Assembly: GCA_021732385.1 (NCBI GenBank)
Contig: JAKFVA010000011.1
Span: 1-64,000 of the forward strand
From: Burkholderiales bacterium
GTDB lineage: Bacteria; Pseudomonadota; Gammaproteobacteria; Burkholderiales; Burkholderiaceae_C
Reading direction: 5' to 3'
DNA: 64,000 nucleotides
The notes under the pieces are model-generated. The model made no database searches and was not told where the DNA came from. It saw only the letters and a program-made list of their open reading frames with translations. Of this stretch, positions 58,032-64,000 are shown piece by piece. Numbering within the stretch: position 1 is the stretch's first letter; every line of letters starts with the position of its first letter. The position numbers and the translations under genes are program-made.

Positions 58032-58583
58032 ATGTTTTCCAAGAAAATTGTTACCTTGGGCGTTGCCCTGGCTTTGTCTGCTGTGTCGGTAGCTGCTTTG
58101 GCCCAAGTCATGGTTGGTGGCGCGCCCATGTTGGCTACCAAGGACATTATTGACAACGCTGTCAATTCCAAAGACCACACCACCCTGGTTGCTGCTGTCA
58201 AAGCCGCAAGCCTGGTGGACACGCTGAAAAGCGCCGGTCCTTTCACCGTGTTCGCACCCACCAACGCCGCCTTTGCTGCTCTGCCCGCTGGCACGGTCGA
58301 CACCCTGCTCAAGCCCGAGAACAAGGCCACCTTGAGCGGCATCCTCACCTACCACGTGGTGGCTGGCAAGGTTGACGCAGCCGCGCTGACCAAGCTGATT
58401 ACCGATGGCAAAGGCTCTGCCACGCTGAAAACCGTGGCCGGTGGTTCGCTGGTGGCCAAGGCTGCAGGCGGCAAAGTCACCGTGACCGACGAAAAAGGCG
58501 GCGCTGCCACCGTGACCATTGCCGATGTGTATCAGTCCAACGGCGTCATTCACGTGGTCGACAAAGTGTTGTTGCCCAAGTAA
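58032..58583 (+). CDS. Secreted fasciclin (FAS1) domain protein
   Basis: A 183-residue protein: signal peptide (ends SVAALA, about residue 24), then one FAS1 domain with the H1-like FTVFAPTNAAFAALPAGT motif, TYHVVAGKV and the C-terminal VIHVVDKVLLPK. GGAG precedes the ATG. Single-FAS1 bacterial proteins are extracytoplasmic and are linked to adhesion or stress response; the exact role is unknown. The 215-base region upstream, after the tracrRNA, contains the palindrome AGGGAATTCCCT (57898-57909) but no gene. Confidence 0.92.
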   Translation: MFSKKIVTLGVALALSAVSVAALAQVMVGGAPMLATKDIIDNAVNSKDHTTLVAAVKAASLVDTLKSAGPFTVFAPTNAAFAALPAGTVDTLLKPENKATLSGILTYHVVAGKVDAAALTKLITDGKGSATLKTVAGGSLVAKAAGGKVTVTDEKGGAATVTIADVYQSNGVIHVVDKVLLPK

Positions 58584-58624
58584 GTGGATTTTTGCACCCC
58601 TTCCAAGTGGTGCAAATGCAAAAA

Positions 58625-58657
58625 AGCCCGTGGCAGTTATGCCATGGGCTTTTTTTA
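58625..58657. terminator. Terminator between the fasciclin gene and the convergent oligomer hydrolase
   Basis: AGCCCGTGGCA (58625-58635) pairs with TGCCATGGGCT (58640-58650), with one G-T pair and loop GTTA. A T run follows on the plus strand and an A run precedes, so it can act in both directions. Confidence 0.9.
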
Positions 58658-58671
58658 TACGCCTTGTAGGC

Positions 58672-60783
58672 TTACTCGGGAATCGTCAGGACATTGCTGC
58701 TGAAAGTAATGGCGTTGGCTGCGGTAGGTGCGGCCACGATGGGCGGCACGTTGGCCGCGGTAATGGCCGGTGCCGCGCCCGGTGTGCCGCCACGCGGTGT
58801 GGTACGCACCACCTGGCTGGGCGGCAGGGCTGCGCCGGTGCGCAGGTTGGCCAGCATCAGGTCCAGCGCCTGGATCAAATAGCGGTGCAGCGGCACATAG
58901 CGCGTGTCGTAACCGGCCAGCGCGGCGCTGCCGATAAAGGCGTCAAAGTGCTGGGCGTTGGTGACTTCGTAGTAATTCAGGCGGCTGTTCGCACCTTCAA
59001 GAATGCGGTTGTTGCCCACATACGGGCGCGAGCTGTGGTTCACCGGCACCAGCGCGTCGGAGCGGCCATGCACGATGATGGCGGGCCGCCCGCGCAGGTT
59101 GCCGGTCTGGCGCACCTGGGCAATGCTGGCTTGCGCGGCCAGCGCGGCGCTGTTGGTGGTGGTCACCAGGTTGCGCAGGCACAAAGCGCCGTCAAAGTTC
59201 AGGTCTTGCGCATTAGTAGAGGGCGAGATGGAATTGCCGTCGAGCACGGCACCGCCCACCGAATTGTTGTTGACGACATTGATGCCACCAGTAGGCGGTA
59301 TGCCGTTGCCGCTGGCAAAAATTTGCATGGCTGAGGCGGTGGCCAGCGCGGTGGGTGTGCCGCCTGCATTGGTGGCGGCATAGCTGAAACCGCACAGGTT
59401 GTCGTTGACGCTGGCGCGCACATAGGTGTTGGCGTAAGTGATGCTAATCGCTGGTACAGCAAACACATAGTGCGAGGCTTGCAGCAAATCAGAATCAGTT
59501 TCTACCCCACCTGCACGCAGGCGTGCCAGCGATTCATCGGCCTGCGCGGCCAGTGTGTTGGCAGCCAGCAAACCATTGGCGCGCAGCGCGGCGCAACGGG
59601 CTCCGGCCCGAGGTGCGTTCAAAAACGCCAGTGCGGGCGCGGCGCTGACCGAAGCCGCCAGAGCGGCGCAGGGCTGGTAGAGGTTGGCCAGGGTGTTGAA
59701 GTCCAGCAGGCTCAGAGCGTTGGACGGCACCGTGGTGGCACCACGCCGAATGGTGAGCGCCGGGTTGGCGGCCACTTGCACCTGTGGCTCGGCCACGGCA
59801 ATGCCGTCAATCAGGCCAGTGGTATCGGCCTCGGCGGCGGCCAGCGCAGCGCCTGCACCGTTGGAAACACTGGACGCAATAACGATGGTGTTGTCAGAGC
59901 GAATGGTTTGCAGGCGTTGGCCGGCGCTGTTAACGGCGCCCAACTGCTCATTGAGAACAAAAAACGCAAACTGCACGGCTTGCAGCGTGTTTTGGCCCCA
60001 GTCGCGTTCGGGGTTGGTCTGCGAGTGCGCGTGCTTGAAGGCCCAGCGGTTGGGCGTGGCGGCATTGAAGGCGGTGCGTTGTGTGTCGTTCAAGGCGGCA
60101 GTGAACTGCGAAACGCCGGCCGCTGCGCTGGCAGCCACCAAGCGGCCGTCGATGCGGTTGACTTGGTTGGCGGTCAAATCGTGTGCGCCATTGCCCGTGC
60201 CTTTGTCGGTGTAGGCGACAGCGCAGCCGTTTTTCAGGCCCCATTCGCCTGATGTGCCGATGGCGCCGTAGACGCCGCGCGAACCACTGGAGGTGGCGGT
60301 GACGATGCAGGCCGCCGCCGGATTGAAGGTGGAAGGAACTTGCACCATCATGGTGACGTTCAGGCGGCCAGTGCCGTCGTCGGCGTACGCAATGTATTCG
60401 TCGCCGGCAATGCGGCCCTCGCCGGTGGTGGCAACACCAGCGGCATTCACATTGGGGCCGTAGAGCGTGCCAAAGCCGCCAGCAGGGGTTAGATCGAGCA
60501 GGGCGCGGTAATTGTTGTAGATGGCCCGTGTGCGCAGTTCTGCAGCGGTGGGGTTGCTGGCGTCGGCAAAGGCAGGCGCGGCGGCAGCCTGCAGACCGGT
60601 GCGGCCCAAGCCGCCAGTCAGCAAGTCGTTGCCAATGCCGTCATAAGCGGTGCGGGCTACAACGCCAGCTACAAAGCTGGGGCGAACATTGACAGGGTCT
60701 TGTGCCGGCGCAGGATCGCTCGATGAGCAGGCGCCTAAAACAGCCACGCAAGCCAGCGCAGCCGTTGAAAAAATGGGTTTCAT
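58672..60783 (-). CDS. Lipoprotein 3-hydroxybutyrate oligomer hydrolase
   Basis: A 703-residue protein with lipobox VLGAC (C19). It resembles the D-(-)-3-hydroxybutyrate oligomer hydrolase family of Ralstonia type: SSGSRGVYGAIGTSGEWGLK, AYTDKGTGNGAHDL, IVIASSVSNGAG (likely nucleophile serine) and IVHGRSDALVPVNHSSR near the C-terminus. The ATG at 60783 has AGGAG upstream; the longer frame is not signal-like. It would cleave PHB oligomers in the periplasm or at the cell surface. Fits with the 3-hydroxybutyrate dehydrogenase at 23890. Confidence 0.85.
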   Translation of the reverse strand: MKPIFSTAALACVAVLGACSSSDPAPAQDPVNVRPSFVAGVVARTAYDGIGNDLLTGGLGRTGLQAAAAPAFADASNPTAAELRTRAIYNNYRALLDLTPAGGFGTLYGPNVNAAGVATTGEGRIAGDEYIAYADDGTGRLNVTMMVQVPSTFNPAAACIVTATSSGSRGVYGAIGTSGEWGLKNGCAVAYTDKGTGNGAHDLTANQVNRIDGRLVAASAAAGVSQFTAALNDTQRTAFNAATPNRWAFKHAHSQTNPERDWGQNTLQAVQFAFFVLNEQLGAVNSAGQRLQTIRSDNTIVIASSVSNGAGAALAAAEADTTGLIDGIAVAEPQVQVAANPALTIRRGATTVPSNALSLLDFNTLANLYQPCAALAASVSAAPALAFLNAPRAGARCAALRANGLLAANTLAAQADESLARLRAGGVETDSDLLQASHYVFAVPAISITYANTYVRASVNDNLCGFSYAATNAGGTPTALATASAMQIFASGNGIPPTGGINVVNNNSVGGAVLDGNSISPSTNAQDLNFDGALCLRNLVTTTNSAALAAQASIAQVRQTGNLRGRPAIIVHGRSDALVPVNHSSRPYVGNNRILEGANSRLNYYEVTNAQHFDAFIGSAALAGYDTRYVPLHRYLIQALDLMLANLRTGAALPPSQVVRTTPRGGTPGAAPAITAANVPPIVAAPTAANAITFSSNVLTIPE

Positions 60784-60912
60784 CTTGTCTCCTGGTATTG
60801 TTATGAGGAGGCACGATAGTAGCCACAAAGTGCATGCAAGAAAGGTCAGCGTAAGTAAATTTTGGTTGTGTTTAACCCCATTGACAAGCGTTGTAGCGGG
60901 TGCACTTGGCCG

Positions 60913-61707
60913 CTATGCGGCTTCCGCCATGCCGCCCACCACCTGGCTGAAACCGCCGTCTACGTAGGTGATTTCGGCGCTCACACCGGCTGCCAAGTCG
61001 CTTAGCAAAAACGCGGCGACGTTGCCCACATCGTCAATCGTCACGTTGCGGCGAATCGGCGCGGTCTCGGCGACCACGCTCAAAATCTTGCCAAAACCCT
61101 TGATACCGCTGGCCGCCAGAGTTTTGATCGGCCCTGCGCTGATGCCATTGGCGCGCAGCCCGCGCTGCTGGCTGCCCAGCGATTCAGCCAGGTAACGCAC
61201 CGACGCTTCCAAAGACGCTTTGGCCAGGCCCATGGTGTTGTAGTTGGGCACGGTGCGCTCGGCGCCCAGGTAGGTGAGCGTGAGCAGCGCCGATTTGTCG
61301 TTCAAATAGGGCAGGGCGGCCTTGGCCATGGCGGGGAAGCTGTAGGCGCTGATGTCGTGCGCGATTTTGAAGCCTTCGCGTGAGAGGCCTTCCAAAAAGT
61401 CACCGGCAATCGCCTCGCGCGGCGCGTAGCCGATGCTGTGCACAAAGCCGTCGAATTGGGGCCAATGCTGCGACAGATCGGTGAAGAATTTTGCAATCTG
61501 CTCGTCGCTTGCCACGTCGCAGTCAAAAATCAGCGTGCTGCCAAAGTCGGCCGCAAATTCGGTGATGCGCTCCTTGAAACGCTCGCCCTGGTAGCTGAAA
61601 GCCAGTTCGGCCCCCTGCTGATGGCAGGCGCGGGCAATGCCGTACGCTATTGAGCGGTTTGAGAGCACGCCCGTGATCAACAGTTTTTTACCCGAGAGAA
61701 ACCCCAT
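60913..61707 (-). CDS. fabI: Enoyl-ACP reductase (NADH) FabI
   Basis: A 264-residue SDR-type enoyl reductase. [15 protein letters not shown] at the N-terminus, VHSIGYAP in the middle and the active-site [12 protein letters not shown] (Tyr-x6-Lys) are diagnostic of FabI. It completes each cycle of fatty acid elongation. It is divergent from yejA with only 36 nt between the assigned start codons. Confidence 0.96.
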   Translation of the reverse strand: MGFLSGKKLLITGVLSNRSIAYGIARACHQQGAELAFSYQGERFKERITEFAADFGSTLIFDCDVASDEQIAKFFTDLSQHWPQFDGFVHSIGYAPREAIAGDFLEGLSREGFKIAHDISAYSFPAMAKAALPYLNDKSALLTLTYLGAERTVPNYNTMGLAKASLEASVRYLAESLGSQQRGLRANGISAGPIKTLAASGIKGFGKILSVVAETAPIRRNVTIDDVGNVAAFLLSDLAAGVSAEITYVDGGFSQVVGGMAEAA

Positions 61708-61743
61708 GCCAGACTCCAGCCATAAATGTTGCAGAATTGTCGC

Positions 61744-63624
61744 ATGGGGTTAAATCATGTTTTGATAGCGCGATGCACAGCATTTGTCGTGGCATGGGCT
61801 GCTTTGGCCCCTGTAAATGCCTATGCGGCGCACGCTTACGCCCAGTTTGGCGACATCAAATACCCCGCTGGCTTTAGCCACTTCGACTATGCCAATCCCA
61901 ATGCGCCCAAGGGCGGGCAAATCACCCTGGTGCCGCCCACGCGCTTGTCCAACTTTGACAAATACAACCCCTATACCCTCAAGGGCAGCGCGCCGCCTGG
62001 CTTGTCGGGCCTGGTGTTCGAGACACTGCTGACCGGCACGCTGGACGAGCCCACCACCTCATACGGCCTGCTGGCCGAAGACGTGACGCTGGCCCCCGAC
62101 AAACTTTCGGCCGTGTTCCGTCTCAACCCATTGGCCAAATTCCACAACGGCGACCCGGTGCTGGCACTTGATGTCAAACATTCGTTTGACCGCCTCACCA
62201 GCAAGGAAGCCGCGCCGCAGTTCCGCACGATTTTTGGCGAGATCAAGGGCGTTAGCGTGGTGGGTGAACGCAGCGTGCGCTTTGACTTCATGCGCGTCAA
62301 TGCCGAGCTCCCGCTGATAGCGGGCAGCCTGCCAGTGTTCAGCCGCAAGTGGGGTGATGGAAAGCCGCTGGACAAAATCATCACCGATGTACCGTTGGGC
62401 ACCGGCCCCTACAAAATTGGCAAGGTCAATTTCGGTAAAGACATCAGCTATCAGCGCGACCCGGCCTATTGGGCCAAAGACCTGAACGTGCGGCGCGGTC
62501 TGTACAACTTTGCGCAGATTCACTACAAGATCTACAAAGACGGCACGGCGCAACAAGAGGCCTTCAAGGCGGGTGAGTTTGACTTGGTGCAGGTGTTCAT
62601 TGCGCGCGACTGGGCCAAGGCTTACCGCGGCAAGGCATTTGACTCGGGCCAGCTCATCCGCAAGGAATTTCAGCACGGCAACGCGGGCGACTTTCAGGGC
62701 TTTTTGCTCAACACCCGCAAGCCCCAACTGCAAGACGTGCGGGTGCGCCAGGCAATTGCCCTGGCGATGGATTTTGAGTGGCTCAACCGCCAGCTTTTCT
62801 ACAACGCCTACACCCGTGTGCGCGGCTACTTTGTGGCCAGCGACTTTGAGGCCAAGGGCCTGCCGGATGCGGCTGAGATGGCGCTGCTGGCCAGTCTGCG
62901 CGATAAGCATCCCCAGTGGTTGGCCGCCGATGTGCTCTCCCAGCCCGTGCCACAAGCGCCCGCCACCAGCGAGCAAACCACCCTGCGCGACAACCTGCGC
63001 CAGGCCCGTGCGCTGCTGCAGGCCGCTGGCTGGGCCTACAAAGACGGCGCTTTGCGCAACGCCAAAGGCCAGGCCATGGAGCTTGAATTTTTGGACAGCG
63101 GCGGCTCCATGGGCCGGGTGGTGACGCCGCTGGCGAAAAACCTGGAGAAGCTGGGCATCAAGGTCAACACCCGGGTGGTTGATTTTGCGGTGTACCAAAA
63201 GCGCATTGACGTGTTTGACTTTGAAGTCATCAGCACGCGCTGGGTTGGCAGCGAAGCGCCGGGCACCGAACTGCTCGAGCGCTTTGGCAGCAAGTCAGCC
63301 GACACCGAAGGCTCGGGCAATGTGGTGGGCGTAAAAAATCCGGTGGTCGATGCCCTGCTGGACCGCGTGGTGTCTGCGCAAACCCGCCCTGAACTGGTCG
63401 CCAGCGTGCGCGCCCTTGACCGCGTGCTGCGCCATGGCCACTACAACATTCCCCACTGGTACAGCGGTATTCACCGTGTGGCCTACCGCGCCGGGCGCTT
63501 TGAGCAGCCGGCAGTAACACCACGCTACTACCAGCCCGAAAGCTGGAGCACCGGCCTGTGGTGGGCCAGCCCGGCCAATCTGGCGGAAACCGCATCGCAG
63601 AACGCCCCCAGCAAAAAGCCCTGA
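61744..63624 (+). CDS. yejA: Peptide ABC transporter substrate-binding protein YejA
   Basis: About 626 residues: signal peptide (ends NAYA), then a family 5 solute-binding protein. [23 protein letters not shown] and [16 protein letters not shown] are typical of YejA. The ATG at 61744 is preferred; another start at 61726 exists. It captures oligopeptides (in relatives also microcin C-type antibiotics) for the YejBEF importer. A YejB permease gene follows 14 nt later. Confidence 0.92.
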   Translation: MGLNHVLIARCTAFVVAWAALAPVNAYAAHAYAQFGDIKYPAGFSHFDYANPNAPKGGQITLVPPTRLSNFDKYNPYTLKGSAPPGLSGLVFETLLTGTLDEPTTSYGLLAEDVTLAPDKLSAVFRLNPLAKFHNGDPVLALDVKHSFDRLTSKEAAPQFRTIFGEIKGVSVVGERSVRFDFMRVNAELPLIAGSLPVFSRKWGDGKPLDKIITDVPLGTGPYKIGKVNFGKDISYQRDPAYWAKDLNVRRGLYNFAQIHYKIYKDGTAQQEAFKAGEFDLVQVFIARDWAKAYRGKAFDSGQLIRKEFQHGNAGDFQGFLLNTRKPQLQDVRVRQAIALAMDFEWLNRQLFYNAYTRVRGYFVASDFEAKGLPDAAEMALLASLRDKHPQWLAADVLSQPVPQAPATSEQTTLRDNLRQARALLQAAGWAYKDGALRNAKGQAMELEFLDSGGSMGRVVTPLAKNLEKLGIKVNTRVVDFAVYQKRIDVFDFEVISTRWVGSEAPGTELLERFGSKSADTEGSGNVVGVKNPVVDALLDRVVSAQTRPELVASVRALDRVLRHGHYNIPHWYSGIHRVAYRAGRFEQPAVTPRYYQPESWSTGLWWASPANLAETASQNAPSKKP

Positions 63625-63638
63625 CCCGACAAACCGCC

Positions 63639-64000
63639 ATGTTTCTTTACATCGCCAAACGCCTTCTCTTGATGATTCCCACGCTGCTCGGGATTTTGCT
63701 GCTGACCTTTGCCGTGGTGCAGTTTGTGCCCGGCGGCCCGGTGGAGCAAATGGTGGCGCAATTGCAGGGGCGCGACAGCGGCGGCGAGGGCGCTGCCGCT
63801 GCGGGCGCAGGCTACCGTGGCCGACAGGGTGTCGATGCCGCACGCATTGCCGAGATCAAAACACTCTACGGCTTTGACAAGCCGCCGCTGGAGCGTTTTT
63901 GGCAAATGCTGGGCCAGTTTGCGCGCTTTGATTTGGGCAAGAGTTTTTTCTACCCCAAAGACGTGTGGCAACTGGTGAAAGAAAAGCTGCCGGTGTCCAT
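63639..64000 (+). CDS. yejB: Peptide ABC permease YejB (3' end outside window)
   Basis: The first 120 codons of a BPD-type permease. MFLYIAKRLLLMIPTLLGIL is the first membrane helix and FVPGGPVEQMV is the typical YejB/DppB follow-on. An Ala/Gly-rich insertion (about residues 45-62) precedes IKTLYGFDKPPLERFW. It forms the channel of the peptide importer with YejE. The frame is open to the window edge. Confidence 0.93.
   Translation, partial: MFLYIAKRLLLMIPTLLGILLLTFAVVQFVPGGPVEQMVAQLQGRDSGGEGAAAAGAGYRGRQGVDAARIAEIKTLYGFDKPPLERFWQMLGQFARFDLGKSFFYPKDVWQLVKEKLPVS

Noticed and set aside
62059-63198. Minus-strand 379-codon open frame opposite yejA
   Set aside because: Shadow of yejA; histidine- and glutamine-rich translation typical of antisense frames.

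Overview
The window is a chromosomal segment of a Gram-negative betaproteobacterium, most likely a Comamonadaceae-type member of the Burkholderiales. Support comes from GC-rich dense coding, lptF/lptG, the paa cluster order, cysI-DUF934-cysH-cysD-cysN order, polyhydroxybutyrate (PHB) turnover genes, and paired NfeD/SPFH genes. No rRNA, phage or insertion-sequence genes were seen. One tRNA gene, tRNA-Ser(GGA), is present.

Region by region. 1-1.4 kb: a TonB-dependent receptor, cut by the window edge, preceded by a TPP riboswitch, so probably a thiamine-type outer-membrane transporter. 1.5-2.6 kb: a secreted esterase. 2.6-10.4 kb (minus strand): a sulfate assimilation operon (TauE/SafE permease, cysI, DUF934, cysH, cysD, cysN) followed by a ferredoxin and a ferredoxin-NADP reductase that could feed electrons to CysI, since no cysJ is present. 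10.5-25.9 kb: mixed housekeeping genes, including a periplasmic binding protein, a double receiver-like protein, an unusual MnmC, YggX, DsbB, an ABC exporter, an alternative oxidase, ArgA, HrpA, 3-hydroxybutyrate dehydrogenase and a patatin. 25.9-33.4 kb: a Tat-type Rieske protein, then a minus-strand block lptF-lptG-cbiX-cysB-aminotransferase, and pepA-holC.

33.5-47.1 kb is devoted to solute uptake and phenylacetate breakdown. A promoter with an overlapping TetR-type operator precedes paaG-paaI-paaK-paaA-paaB-paaC-paaD-paaE and a paaR-like regulator. These are followed by a branched-chain-type ABC importer in which the permease LivM and ATPase LivG are fused into one protein. The operon ends in a terminator shared with the convergent tRNA-Ser.

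47.2-51.6 kb carries DUF2237, QmcA-like SPFH, NfeD and a large amino-acid decarboxylase. 51.6-57.8 kb is a complete type II-C CRISPR-Cas locus. It has a 26-repeat array read on the plus strand, a terminator at the array end, and cas2, cas1 and a compact cas9 (about 1019 aa) on the minus strand. A tracrRNA gene, diverging from cas9 on the plus strand, was identified from its anti-repeat, promoter and terminator. This is the most notable system in the window. 58-64 kb: a secreted fasciclin-domain protein, a lipoprotein 3-hydroxybutyrate oligomer hydrolase, fabI, and the start of a yejAB-type peptide importer that runs off the window.

All assignments rest on motif reading and family knowledge; no database search was run.
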